DNA from: Pseudohalioglobus lutimaris
Lineage (GTDB): Bacteria > Pseudomonadota > Gammaproteobacteria > Pseudomonadales > Halieaceae
Assembly (NCBI RefSeq): GCF_002866825.1
Contig: NZ_PKUS01000011.1
Span: forward strand, 88,027 to 152,026
Length of the DNA: 64,000 nt
Reading direction: 5' to 3'
The notes under the pieces: generated by a model
Databases searched by the model: none
Seen by the model: only the letters and a program-made list of their open reading frames with translations
Told to the model about the DNA's origin: nothing
Made by a program: the position numbers and the translations under genes
Shown here: positions 17,174-26,018 of the stretch, in pieces
How the letters are laid out: each line of letters begins with the position of its first letter
Numbering within the stretch: the first letter of the stretch is position 1

Positions 17174-19006
17174 ATGAAGAAGAAGCTGCTCGCCATGTCG
17201 GTTCTCGCCGCCATCAGCACGCAAGCCAACGCTTTTCAGTTCGACACGTCAGATGACTGGGAAATCCGCTGGGACAACACCGTCAAAGCCAATGTCATGT
17301 CCCGTGTGGCAAGACAGGATAAAGACGTCAATACGCCTCGCCGTGGTGCAGCGTTTTTTCTCGCTGACGACGCCAGTCTCTCGGTAGATCGCAGCAACGG
17401 TGGCATCGTCAGCACCCGTCTGGACGTGCTGTCAGAGTTTGACGTGATCTGGCGCCAGGACTTCGGTTTCCGTATCAGTGGTTCCGCCTGGTACGACTAC
17501 GCATATAAGGATTCGGATCACCCGTCCGATCGAATTTACACCTGGGCAAGTTCCAGCGTTGATCCGGGTGAATATTCCGATGCGGCTGATGACCTGCACT
17601 ACTTCGGCGGTGAGATACTCGACGCCTTCGTATTTGGTAACTGGTACTTTGGCGACACCTCCCTGGGTGTTCGAGCCGGCCGGCACACTATCTACTGGGG
17701 CAACAGTCTGCTCGCCACCGGTGCGATAGCCGGTATAGGCGGCGCCATGGCGCCTCTGGACTTCTCCAAGGCACTCTCGGTACCCGGCTCGGAAGCGAAA
17801 GAATTGTTCATGCCCACGGCCAAGATCTCTGCCGTATTCCAGCCTACTGAAAACCTGACGCTGAATGCATTTTATAACTTCGAGCATCAGCGCTACCGTC
17901 TTCCGGAAACGGGTACCTACTTCAGCCCCACTGAGGGCCTGACCGAGGATACCGACTTCATTACCCTGCCGCCCGGCAGCCCTTCCGCGCCGTTTCGTAC
18001 TGGTCTGAGCGGCAACAAAGACAAGCATGATAGCGGCGACTGGGGCTTCAACGTGCAGTATTTTGTTGACGCCTGGTCGTTGGAAACCAGCTTTATCTAC
18101 CTCAACTACGTGGACAAGAACCTGCACGGTCTGCACGCCGGTTTCGATACAGGCCAGCTTGCCAACATTCAGGCCGCCAGCAACCCGCTGGCAGCAGTGT
18201 TGCTTTCCAGTTGGAATGGCGGTTGTGCCGCGGGTGTACTGGAGCCATGTCCGCCGAATGACCCGGTTATTGATCCTGGCGCCGGAACCATTGTATATGG
18301 CCAGGGCGGGTGGCTGTTCAAAGACGATATCGATCTGTATGCCATATCACTGGCGAAAGAGATCGGTGGCATCAGCGTCGGGGCAGATATAGTCCTGCGT
18401 CAGGATACCGGTCTTGCCCCTGACCTTGCTAAAGGTCTGCAGCGTTTCTATGGCGCACCTGAGCCCTTTGTGCCACTGATTGAAAGCGCGCTCGGCCTAG
18501 GTCATATCCCCGGCGATTATGATAGCTACGACTCGTCCAATTACCTCGGTCCGGTTGGCGATGTCTGGTCCGTTGTAATCAACGGCGTAGGCCTACTGCA
18601 AAGCGGGCGTTTCTGGGACGGCGGTTCCTATATTCTCGAAGCAACTTTCCAGATGCTCGATGACTGCACCGAGAACTGTGAATTGCTTGACTACCGCGTC
18701 TACGAAGACCGCGTCGTCAGCACCGTTGCTGCGGTTTTCCGCCCTACCTGGTACCAGGTTGCACCTGGCTGGGACCTGACTCTGCCCATGGCTGTTTCCT
18801 ACACCATTGACGGAGAGAAGAGCCCCTTCACTTTCGGCGGCGATGAAGAGCGCGGCAGTGGCAGCATTGGCGTGGAGATGGTCAAGGATGGTGTATGGAT
18901 TGTCGATGCGCGCTATAACGCCTATTTCGGCCCCGTAAACGCCGGCATCGCTGGCTTGCTCAAGGACAGGGACAACGTCTCCCTGACTGTAAAGCGAACC
19001 TTCTAG
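17174..19006 (+). CDS. DUF1302 family outer-membrane protein
   Basis: 610 residues. A cleavable signal peptide (MKKKLLAMSVLAAISTQANA) is followed by a DUF1302-type body with alternating aromatic beta-strands, EIRWDNTVKANVMSR near the N-terminus, RAGRHTIYWGNSLL, and a C-terminal strand ending in Phe (VSLTVKRTF), the usual signature for outer-membrane beta-barrel assembly. AGAGGGAAG ribosome site. DUF1302 proteins are almost always paired with DUF1329, as here (57 bp apart). A porin-like or lipid-transport role is inferred from this linkage, not shown. Confidence 0.88.
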   Translation: MKKKLLAMSVLAAISTQANAFQFDTSDDWEIRWDNTVKANVMSRVARQDKDVNTPRRGAAFFLADDASLSVDRSNGGIVSTRLDVLSEFDVIWRQDFGFRISGSAWYDYAYKDSDHPSDRIYTWASSSVDPGEYSDAADDLHYFGGEILDAFVFGNWYFGDTSLGVRAGRHTIYWGNSLLATGAIAGIGGAMAPLDFSKALSVPGSEAKELFMPTAKISAVFQPTENLTLNAFYNFEHQRYRLPETGTYFSPTEGLTEDTDFITLPPGSPSAPFRTGLSGNKDKHDSGDWGFNVQYFVDAWSLETSFIYLNYVDKNLHGLHAGFDTGQLANIQAASNPLAAVLLSSWNGGCAAGVLEPCPPNDPVIDPGAGTIVYGQGGWLFKDDIDLYAISLAKEIGGISVGADIVLRQDTGLAPDLAKGLQRFYGAPEPFVPLIESALGLGHIPGDYDSYDSSNYLGPVGDVWSVVINGVGLLQSGRFWDGGSYILEATFQMLDDCTENCELLDYRVYEDRVVSTVAAVFRPTWYQVAPGWDLTLPMAVSYTIDGEKSPFTFGGDEERGSGSIGVEMVKDGVWIVDARYNAYFGPVNAGIAGLLKDRDNVSLTVKRTF

Positions 19007-19063
19007 GAATGGTCTAGTCTACTGCTATAACGCTATAAAAAGATCGTATAAGAGGATTTACCT

Positions 19064-20425
19064 ATGATGTATAAGAAAACTCTGGCTGCAATATGTTTTA
19101 GCAGCTTCGTTGCCGGCGGTGCCATGGCGGCGGTTTCCCCCGAGGAAGCGGCTCGTCTCGGCCAGGACCTCACGCCCATGGGCGCTGAGGCCGCAGGTAA
19201 CGCAGATGGGAGTATTCCGGCCTGGAACCCGGCCGGCACGCCCATCCCCGCAAACTTTGTTGCCGGCTCCGATAACTACGTCAACCCCTACCCGGATGAA
19301 AAGCCGATATACAGCATCGACGGCAGCAACTATCAGGAGTACGCCGACGTTCTGACCGAGGGCACCAAAGCAGTATTCCAGAAACTCGGTGCAGATGGGT
19401 TCAGGATGGACGTCTATCCAACCAAACGCGAGTTCGTTGTGCCCGAGTGGATCTACGAAAACACCGCCAAGAACGCTGTGGCGGCGACGGTTGAAGACGG
19501 AGGCCAGCGAGTGGCAGGTGCTCTTCCCGGCGTTCCGTTTCCTCTGCCGCAAAGCGCGCTGGAGGTATTGTGGAATCACTTGACCCGTTATCTGACCGAT
19601 CACTCGGTCACCTATGACACCTACTACGTCAGCTCTAACGGCAAACCCATCCTCTCTACTACCGGCTTCATTACCAATGTTTTGCCGATGTACAAGGTGC
19701 AGGACCAGGTGATTGGCGACATCCCGTGGGTGAAATTGCGCATTAACTACAAGGCGCCTGCCCGCCGTGCGGGTGAAATCCTTCTGGTGCATGAGCCCGG
19801 CGCTGACTTTACCGCTGGCAAGGGTCGTAAGGCCTGGCAGTACCTGACCGGCCAGCGTCGTGTGCGCCTTGCGCCGGCCGTATCGTTTGATACGCCGAAC
19901 CCAGGTGTTGCGGGTACATCTACCTACGATGACTCCTTCATCTTTAACGGTTCTCCCGAGCGCTTTGACTGGAAGCTGGTTGGCAAGAAGGAAATGATCA
20001 TCCCCTACACTTGCTACGATTTTGTCTTCCAGACAGAGGTGAAGGACGTGCTGGGTGAGAAGTTCATCGACCCGTCGGTGATTCGCTGGGAAAAGCACCG
20101 TGTATGGGTGATAGAGGCCACTCTGAAAGAGGGCAGCCGTCACCTGTATAGCAAGCGTCGCTTCTACATTGACGAGGACAGCTGGCAGGGACTTGCAGCG
20201 GAGAATTATGACGGTCAGGGCAACCTGTGGCGCGTGCAGTACGCCTACGGCGCCAACCTTTATGATATCAAGTCCAATTACCACTTTGCGTATGGCGCAT
20301 ACGACCTGGTACAGGGCCTCTACAACATTAACACCAAGCCCGTTCCCGGCGGTTTCAAGAACGGTGTAGAGCAGAGCGACTCCTACTTCACGCCCAAAGG
20401 CATGGCTCGTAGCGGTGTACGCTAG
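19064..20425 (+). CDS. DUF1329 family periplasmic protein
   Basis: 453 residues with a signal peptide (cleavage after GGAMA) and the DUF1329 body: LGQDLTPMGAE, GSIPAWNP, the central LRINYKAPARRAGEILLVHEPG and the C-terminal DIKSNYHFAYGAYDLVQGLYN. DUF1329 members are thought to resemble LolA/LolB-like lipid-handling folds, which would suit shuttling a hydrophobic ligand between membranes. It forms the standard pair with DUF1302 just upstream and ends at a strong intrinsic terminator, so the two genes are one transcription unit. Confidence 0.9.
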   Translation: MMYKKTLAAICFSSFVAGGAMAAVSPEEAARLGQDLTPMGAEAAGNADGSIPAWNPAGTPIPANFVAGSDNYVNPYPDEKPIYSIDGSNYQEYADVLTEGTKAVFQKLGADGFRMDVYPTKREFVVPEWIYENTAKNAVAATVEDGGQRVAGALPGVPFPLPQSALEVLWNHLTRYLTDHSVTYDTYYVSSNGKPILSTTGFITNVLPMYKVQDQVIGDIPWVKLRINYKAPARRAGEILLVHEPGADFTAGKGRKAWQYLTGQRRVRLAPAVSFDTPNPGVAGTSTYDDSFIFNGSPERFDWKLVGKKEMIIPYTCYDFVFQTEVKDVLGEKFIDPSVIRWEKHRVWVIEATLKEGSRHLYSKRRFYIDEDSWQGLAAENYDGQGNLWRVQYAYGANLYDIKSNYHFAYGAYDLVQGLYNINTKPVPGGFKNGVEQSDSYFTPKGMARSGVR

Positions 20426-20440
20426 GGTATGTTGAAATCG

Positions 20441-20471
20441 GGGGCGCTACGTTTCGTGGCGCCCCTTTTTT
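20441..20471 (+). terminator. Rho-independent terminator after DUF1329
   Basis: An 11-bp stem (GGGGCGCTACG with CGTGGCGCCCC, one T-G wobble) with a 3-nt loop is followed directly by six T. It is one of the best intrinsic terminators in the window. It separates DUF1302/DUF1329 from the YCF48 and MMPL genes, which would need read-through or their own promoter. Confidence 0.9.
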
Positions 20472-20505
20472 GTCTAAAAACTGGATAATTACGGGAAGCA
20501 GCCCC

Positions 20506-21588
20506 ATGGGAATAAGAAGAGCGCTGATAGGGATTCTTTTCGCGGTCGCAATGGCACCGACAGCGAACATGGTGTCTGCGCAACCCTATGACGTACTGGA
20601 CCTGCCGGCAGTGCCCAGTGAACTGGCCGCCAGGTCGCTTATATTCGCCGTGCGCGAATTTAACGGCAAGTACTACGCCACGGGTCATCGTGGTCATATT
20701 CTGTATTCGGATGATGGCGTTAACTGGACTCAGGCGGAAGTGCCCGTACGCAGCAGCCTTTTGGATATCTACTTCGTGACACCGGAACTGGGTTGGGCAG
20801 TGGGTCATGAGGGTGTAATACTGCACTCCTCAGACGCAGGCAAGACCTGGGTTAAGCAATATGACGGTGAGCGTTATGGCGAAGAGGGTTTGGCCTACTA
20901 TAAGCAGCTCACGGCGGATAACCCTGACAACGAATTGTACCCGTTCATGGTTGATGAGATGCAGTTTGCCATCGAACAGGGAGCGGATAAGCCGCTGTTC
21001 AAGGTGGAGTTCCACTCACCAACATATGGCCATGTGCTGGGCGCATACGGCATGATTCTGAAGACGGAGGATGGCGGCAAAAGCTGGGTCCATGTTCTGG
21101 AAACTACTGAAAATGACTCCTTTTACCACGTCTACGACGTTGCCAATCTTTCCGGGAAAAACCGTTTCTTCATGAGCGGTGAGGCGGGCTTGTTCATGAT
21201 CGGTGATGCCGATACGGAAGTAGCAACACTGGTGGAGACAGTGCCCTGGCAGGGAAGTTTCTTCACGACGGCAGCGACACCGGGCGGTGCTATCGTGCTG
21301 GGTGGCCTTCGCGGCCGCATGTTCCGTACTGAGAATGAGGGGCAAACCTGGGATGAGGTGCCCAAACGCCCAACCAGTTCCATGGTTGATTCGGTGGTGT
21401 TGGATGATGGCCGCATCGTGTTTGTGGGTATCGCAGGCGAGATCCTTATCAGTGATGATGATGGAAGGACATTCAGCCTGGTGCCCCTGACCACTGGCAA
21501 TCGGATATATGCCGTAGAGGAGGGACCATCAGGCAGTTTGCTTTTGGGCGGTCCCGCAGGCATCGAGAAGCTGAAGCTTCCGCAATAA
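20506..21588 (+). CDS. YCF48/BNR-repeat beta-propeller, exported
   Basis: 360 residues with a signal peptide ending at VSAQ, then a propeller made of Asp-box repeats: SDDGVNWT, SSDAGKTW, TEDGGKSW, TENEGQTW and SDDDGRTF can all be read. This matches the YCF48/photosynthesis-system-II-assembly-like family, which in non-photosynthetic bacteria accompanies MMPL permeases. The start is at the ATG after GGGAAG; an upstream TTG frame begins inside the terminator T-run and is rejected. It lies 24 bp before the MMPL gene. A role as periplasmic adaptor or chaperone for the permease is inferred. Confidence 0.87.
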   Translation: MGIRRALIGILFAVAMAPTANMVSAQPYDVLDLPAVPSELAARSLIFAVREFNGKYYATGHRGHILYSDDGVNWTQAEVPVRSSLLDIYFVTPELGWAVGHEGVILHSSDAGKTWVKQYDGERYGEEGLAYYKQLTADNPDNELYPFMVDEMQFAIEQGADKPLFKVEFHSPTYGHVLGAYGMILKTEDGGKSWVHVLETTENDSFYHVYDVANLSGKNRFFMSGEAGLFMIGDADTEVATLVETVPWQGSFFTTAATPGGAIVLGGLRGRMFRTENEGQTWDEVPKRPTSSMVDSVVLDDGRIVFVGIAGEILISDDDGRTFSLVPLTTGNRIYAVEEGPSGSLLLGGPAGIEKLKLPQ

Positions 21589-21612
21589 CAATAGATTATC
21601 GGAGAGAACGCA

Positions 21613-24009
21613 ATGGCCCATGTGGAACAGTCAGACCTGCCGATAATTTCGGACCTGAATGACTTTGATTACAACTCCGGGACGTTCCTGGAAAAACTGG
21701 TGTTTAACCATCGTGCAGTGGTTATGGCAATCTGTGCCCTGGTGACGCTTGTACTCGGTTATCAGGCCGTCCAGATCAAGTTGCAGGCGGGTTTTGAGAA
21801 AACATTACCCAAAGCCCACGAGTATGTCATCAACTACCAGGCTAATCGCAACGAACTGAAGGGGCTCGGCAACAACCTGCGAATAGTCGTTGCTGTTAAA
21901 GATGGCACCATTTTCACCAAGGAGAACCTGAAGTTTTTCGAGGAGGTCAATGATGAGATTTTCTTCATACCCGGAGTAAACCGCAACGGGATGAAGTCCT
22001 TGTTTACGCCTAATACCCGCTGGCGTGTCGTGACTGAGGAAGGCTTTGAAGGTGGACCAGTAATTCCCGGTGACTTTGACGGTTCCGCCCGATCAATAGG
22101 CGAGGTAAAGGTCAATATCATGCGTGCCGGTATCATGGGCGACCTGGTATCCAACGACGAAAAGTCGGCCGCCATTATTGTTCCGCTTCTGGACAAAAAC
22201 CCGGAGACAGGAGAGCGCCTGGATTACGCGGAACTGGGTAAGAAGCTGGAAGAGGTTCGCGCCAAGTTTACTGAAGGCAACCCGGATCGCTCCATTCATA
22301 TCATCGGCTTTGCCAAGTTGATCGGTGACCTCATAGACGGCTTGATGGCGGTGATGGTGTTCTTTGGCGTCGCAGTGATCATCGCCACCTTGCTGTTGTA
22401 CTGGTACACGCGGTGCTTCCGTTCAACGCTTATGGTGATTGCCTGTACATTGGTTGCTGTTATGTGGCAACTGGGGATACTTTCCTACCTCGGCTATGAA
22501 CTGGATCCGTTCTCAATCCTGGTGCCGTTCCTGGTATTTGCTATTGGTGTTAGCCATGGTGCACAGAAACTCAATGGTGTGCTGCAGGATATAGGCAGGG
22601 GCACGCATCGCTATATTGCCGCGCGTTATACCTTCCGTCGTCTGTTCCTGGCCGGCGTCACAGCTCTGTTATCAGATGGAGTGGGCTTCGCTGTGTTAAT
22701 GATTATCCAGATTCAGGTGATTCAGGATCTGGCCATTACTGCCAGTATTGGTGTGGTGGTGCTGATTTTTACCAACCTGATCCTGATTCCCATTGTGCTG
22801 TCTTACACAGGTGTTGGTAAAAAGTGTGCTGAACGCGCATCACACCCGCATAAGTCCATTGAAGAGATGCACTGGCTCTGGCGATTCCTGCTGGCGTTTA
22901 CCAAGCGTGGACCGGCTGCGGCTGCCATCGCGGTGAGTGTGGTACTGGCGGCTATCGGTATTGTGGTGGCTCAGGACCTGCAGATAGGTGACCTTGATGC
23001 AGGGGCGCCGGAGTTACGTGAGAACTCGCGCTATAACAAGGACGTGCGCTTTATGATCGAGAACTACTCGGTCAGCACGGATGTCTTCGCGGTCATCGCA
23101 AAGACCCCGGCAGACGGCTGTATCGATTATGAGGGGCTCAGCCTGGCAAACGAGCTGGAGTGGCGACTGCGTCAACTGGAAGGCGTCGAGGACGTTCGCG
23201 GTCTCAATGTGCGTACCCGGGAAATAATGATGGGTATCAACGAAGGCTTCCCCAAATGGCAGGCACTGTTTCGTAATCAGGACACGGTGAATTATGCGGT
23301 GAGCGAGCTGGTTACGTTGGAGTACGTCGACCCGGCCTGTTCTATCTGGCCCATGTTGGTGTACCTGTCTGACCACAAAGCGGCCACGCTGACCCGTGTT
23401 GTGAATACCCTTGACCAATTCAATGTCGAGTGGGGTGAGAACGAAAAAATCCAGTTTATGGGTGCTGCAGGTAGTTCCGGTTTTGAAGCCGCCACCAATA
23501 TCGTGGTCAAGAAAGCCAACCGTGAAATGCTGTTCTACGTTTACGGGGCAGTGACCCTGCTTTGTATGCTGACATTCCGCTCCATACCAGGCGTGATCTG
23601 CGCCGTCTTGCCATTGATGCTCACCTCAATCTTGTGTGAAGCGTTAATGGTGTGGCTGGGTATGGGTGTGAAAGTGGCAACCCTGCCGGTAATTGCGCTG
23701 GGCGTGGGTATAGGTGTGGATTATGCGCTTTATGTTCTAACCGTGATTCTCGCCAAGGAGAAGCAGGGTATGGAACTGACCCAGGCCTACTATGAAACGC
23801 TAAACTTTACGGGCCGTGTCGTTGCGTTGATTGGCGTGACCCTGGCTGCAGGTGTCATTACCTGGACAGCATCGCCGATCAAGTTCCAGGCTGATATGGG
23901 GGTACTGCTGACGTTCATGTTCATCTGGAACATGTTTGGCGCGCTGATCCTGATGCCAGCGCTGGCCCACTTCCTCGTCAAGCCCAAGAAGCTGGCTGCG
24001 CAGGCCTGA
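21613..24009 (+). CDS. MMPL/RND-family inner-membrane transporter
   Basis: 798 residues with the RND pattern: one N-terminal helix (about 36-56), a large periplasmic loop, five clustered helices (about 240-400), then the same arrangement repeated (helix near 435, second loop, helices about 640-790). Glycine-rich TM segments such as ALGVGIGVDYALYVLTV with an acidic residue are typical of proton-coupled MMPL proteins related to hopanoid and lipid exporters. GGAGAG ribosome site. With the preceding propeller and the DUF1302/DUF1329 pair it makes a conserved envelope set. Transport direction and substrate are unknown; a hydrophobic ligand is likely. Confidence 0.9.
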   Translation: MAHVEQSDLPIISDLNDFDYNSGTFLEKLVFNHRAVVMAICALVTLVLGYQAVQIKLQAGFEKTLPKAHEYVINYQANRNELKGLGNNLRIVVAVKDGTIFTKENLKFFEEVNDEIFFIPGVNRNGMKSLFTPNTRWRVVTEEGFEGGPVIPGDFDGSARSIGEVKVNIMRAGIMGDLVSNDEKSAAIIVPLLDKNPETGERLDYAELGKKLEEVRAKFTEGNPDRSIHIIGFAKLIGDLIDGLMAVMVFFGVAVIIATLLLYWYTRCFRSTLMVIACTLVAVMWQLGILSYLGYELDPFSILVPFLVFAIGVSHGAQKLNGVLQDIGRGTHRYIAARYTFRRLFLAGVTALLSDGVGFAVLMIIQIQVIQDLAITASIGVVVLIFTNLILIPIVLSYTGVGKKCAERASHPHKSIEEMHWLWRFLLAFTKRGPAAAAIAVSVVLAAIGIVVAQDLQIGDLDAGAPELRENSRYNKDVRFMIENYSVSTDVFAVIAKTPADGCIDYEGLSLANELEWRLRQLEGVEDVRGLNVRTREIMMGINEGFPKWQALFRNQDTVNYAVSELVTLEYVDPACSIWPMLVYLSDHKAATLTRVVNTLDQFNVEWGENEKIQFMGAAGSSGFEAATNIVVKKANREMLFYVYGAVTLLCMLTFRSIPGVICAVLPLMLTSILCEALMVWLGMGVKVATLPVIALGVGIGVDYALYVLTVILAKEKQGMELTQAYYETLNFTGRVVALIGVTLAAGVITWTASPIKFQADMGVLLTFMFIWNMFGALILMPALAHFLVKPKKLAAQA

Positions 24010-24023
24010 TCGGGAGAGACAGC

Positions 24024-24059
24024 AAACGGCCACCGGGATCTCTCGTTGGCCGTTTTTTT
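24024..24059 (+). terminator. Rho-independent terminator after the MMPL gene
   Basis: AAACGGCCA and TGGCCGTTT form a perfect 9-bp stem around a 14-nt loop, followed by a T-run. It closes the YCF48-MMPL unit 17 bp before the lipoprotein start. The same arm sequence recurs near 63.8 kb. Confidence 0.85.
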
Positions 24060-24075
24060 AGCTCTGGAGAAAGCC

Positions 24076-24708
24076 ATGAAACTGTTTTTACGCTTCGCAC
24101 TTGCAAGTATTCTGTTGGTTGCTTGCGCCTGCTCAAGTCCCAAGATGAAAGAGTCGGTGGCGACTGAGTTTGCCCTGGAAAACCTGCATCCCGTTAGCAA
24201 GACCGGCTTTGAGGAGGCGTTCGCATTACCTGACGCTAACCTGCCGGGGTATGCATCAGTAGCATTCTCGCGACTGGAGTCGGCTGACGTAGATGTCCCC
24301 CAGACTACTATTAGTGGAACGCTGCGTCGCGACTGGCAAATGACACCCGAGAAAGAGGAAAAGCTGGCAGCGGTGTGGCGCGATGCCTCTAGCCGGGCAT
24401 TTGCCGACTACCCTCGTGACGGGGCGGGTGCGTTACAGATAACCGCTGTACTGACCCGGGTAGCCCCCAGGCGCACTTCATCGAGTGCGGGTTCGGGGGC
24501 CGGCGCCGGTTACCAGAGTACCGGCGATGTGGTCGAAATTTCCGCCGAGTTTCGCATACACAATGCTGCGAATGGCGAGCTGTTGGCTGTTGTGCGAGAC
24601 CGCAGGAATATTGCTTCCCTGCAGTGGGGTAGAGCCGCGGGTGTGGACCTGGTCAACCTGTTCAACAGTTGGGCAAGTCTTTTGCACACCCGCGTGTCAG
24701 GCAGGTAG
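24076..24708 (+). CDS. Putative lipoprotein, DUF3313-like
   Basis: 210 residues beginning with a lipoprotein signal: a basic/hydrophobic stretch then LVAC at the lipobox, so the mature protein would start at Cys18 (CACSS). The body resembles DUF3313-type lipoproteins (a GTLRRDW segment, VEISAEFRIHNAANGELLAVVRD and a short Gly/Ser-rich loop, SSSAGSGAGAG). An upstream frame start lies inside the terminator T-run and is rejected. It follows the MMPL terminator closely, so it is transcribed by read-through or from its own promoter. Function unknown; family assignment moderate. Confidence 0.68.
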   Translation: MKLFLRFALASILLVACACSSPKMKESVATEFALENLHPVSKTGFEEAFALPDANLPGYASVAFSRLESADVDVPQTTISGTLRRDWQMTPEKEEKLAAVWRDASSRAFADYPRDGAGALQITAVLTRVAPRRTSSSAGSGAGAGYQSTGDVVEISAEFRIHNAANGELLAVVRDRRNIASLQWGRAAGVDLVNLFNSWASLLHTRVSGR

Positions 24709-24711
24709 GTT

Positions 24712-24837
24712 TTAGTGGTTGCCACAACCGGAGCAACGATCAGAGCCCACGTCGCTTTCGAGAGCCGCGGAGCCGCTGTTTTCCTGCCAGACAGCAAGAG
24801 CGAGTATCGCCGTATAAAAACCGATGATGTAAGCCAT
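24712..24837 (-). CDS. Small 41-residue membrane protein with CSGCG motif
   Basis: Short frame whose start is supported by a GAAGAGG site 8 nt upstream of the ATG. The product begins with a hydrophobic helix (MAYIIGFYTAILALAVWQE), then a Ser/Ala/Asp linker, and ends with RCSGCGNH. The CxxC near the C-terminus could bind a metal or be redox-active. It lies between convergent and divergent neighbours (its stop is 3 bp from the lipoprotein stop), and no other gene explains the interval. Coding is inferred from the ribosome site and protein-like composition only. Confidence 0.55.
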   Translation of the reverse strand: MAYIIGFYTAILALAVWQENSGSAALESDVGSDRCSGCGNH

Positions 24838-24969
24838 GTTGGTAACCTCTTCAAAGAGCCGAAGTAATGCCTCGGCGTTGCATACAAGGTAAGGGCGGCA
24901 AGAGTATTCTTCAAATGGCTTTATTTCATTATAATGATGAATTTAGTTCATAATACAGGGCGCTGCTAG

Positions 24970-25959
24970 ATGGAGATACGTGAGCTTGGCCGGCTGGACC
25001 TGAATTTGCTGGTGGCGCTTGAGGCTCTGCTGGAGGAGCGTAGTGTGTCCCGTGCCGCCGAGCGGCTCTATATCACCCAATCAGCAATGAGCAAGACCCT
25101 GGGTCGACTCAGGGAGTTGTTCGACGACCAGCTTTTCGTGCGACGGGGTTCAGGTATGGTGCCCACGCCCCGTGCAGAGCAGATCGAGGCGAGCCTGCCC
25201 GATGTATTGCAGGCGGTCCAGGCCATGGTAAGGCCGCTCAGTTTCGATCCTGCCACTTATGATGGGCAGATGAATATCCTGATGCAGGGGCATATGGGGG
25301 TCTGGTTTTTGCCGGCACTGATGGCGCGACTTCAGAGCTATGCACCTAAAATGCGGGTCAGGGCCTTCTCCAGGATCGAAGATCCGTTTGAGCAATTGTC
25401 TAATGGTAACCTCGACTTCGCGCTGCAAATCGAGCGGCATCACTATCCCCCTGACCTGGAATTGACCACGTTGGCATTCGCCCGCCCCGTGCTATTGGCG
25501 CGGAGGAAGCACCCGCTGTTCAAACTGGACGAGGTCACGCTGGAGGACCTGACGCAGTATCCGCACCTTTCTTTGTTATCCACCGATATATCAGAGGTAA
25601 GCTTTCACGAGGGTGACGCTGAAGCTGTGCTGGAGTTCGAGCGCCGCGCGCCGCATCACTATGAAACGGATGACCTGCAGACCGCTTTGGAAATCGTCAG
25701 GAAAACGGACTGCCTGTTTCCGGCGCCGCCCATGTTCATAGAGCAGTTCAATTTGTCGCGCTATATATCCGCGGTGCCGATACCGGGCATTGGTGATGTG
25801 AGTATCAAGTACGTTGCGGTGCGCCATCAGCGGGTCATAGGATCTCCCGCTCACGACTTCTTCTATGAGCAGATTATCGAGCTGACAGAAGAAATACGTG
25901 ACCGGTTGGGGCTTCCTGATTTGCCTGCTCTGCGCAAGCAGAGAAAGCTTGCCTACTGA
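24970..25959 (+). CDS. LysR-family transcriptional regulator
   Basis: 329 residues. N-terminal HTH (about residues 8-66; VSRAAERLYITQSAMSKTLGRLRE) in the NodD/PcpR-like arrangement (LGRLDLNLLVALEALLEERS), then a periplasmic-binding-like effector domain (about 95-300). It diverges from the 41-residue ORF and is followed by the TonB-system operon on the same strand. LysR regulators of this subgroup often control aromatic or lipid catabolism; the target here could be the envelope block upstream or the TonB operon. No clear operator palindrome was found by eye. Confidence 0.9.
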   Translation: MEIRELGRLDLNLLVALEALLEERSVSRAAERLYITQSAMSKTLGRLRELFDDQLFVRRGSGMVPTPRAEQIEASLPDVLQAVQAMVRPLSFDPATYDGQMNILMQGHMGVWFLPALMARLQSYAPKMRVRAFSRIEDPFEQLSNGNLDFALQIERHHYPPDLELTTLAFARPVLLARRKHPLFKLDEVTLEDLTQYPHLSLLSTDISEVSFHEGDAEAVLEFERRAPHHYETDDLQTALEIVRKTDCLFPAPPMFIEQFNLSRYISAVPIPGIGDVSIKYVAVRHQRVIGSPAHDFFYEQIIELTEEIRDRLGLPDLPALRKQRKLAY

Positions 25960-26018
25960 TAATCGATATGTCTTGCTGTGACGATCTCAACCACTGTTTA
26001 CGACGAGGGCATTTCCGC

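Noticed and set aside
17432..18136. Minus-strand frame opposite DUF1302
   Set aside because: Antisense shadow without start context or homology.
19058..20284. Minus-strand frame opposite DUF1329 (408 codons)
   Set aside because: Long only because of low stop density; the plus strand has a signal peptide and family motifs throughout.
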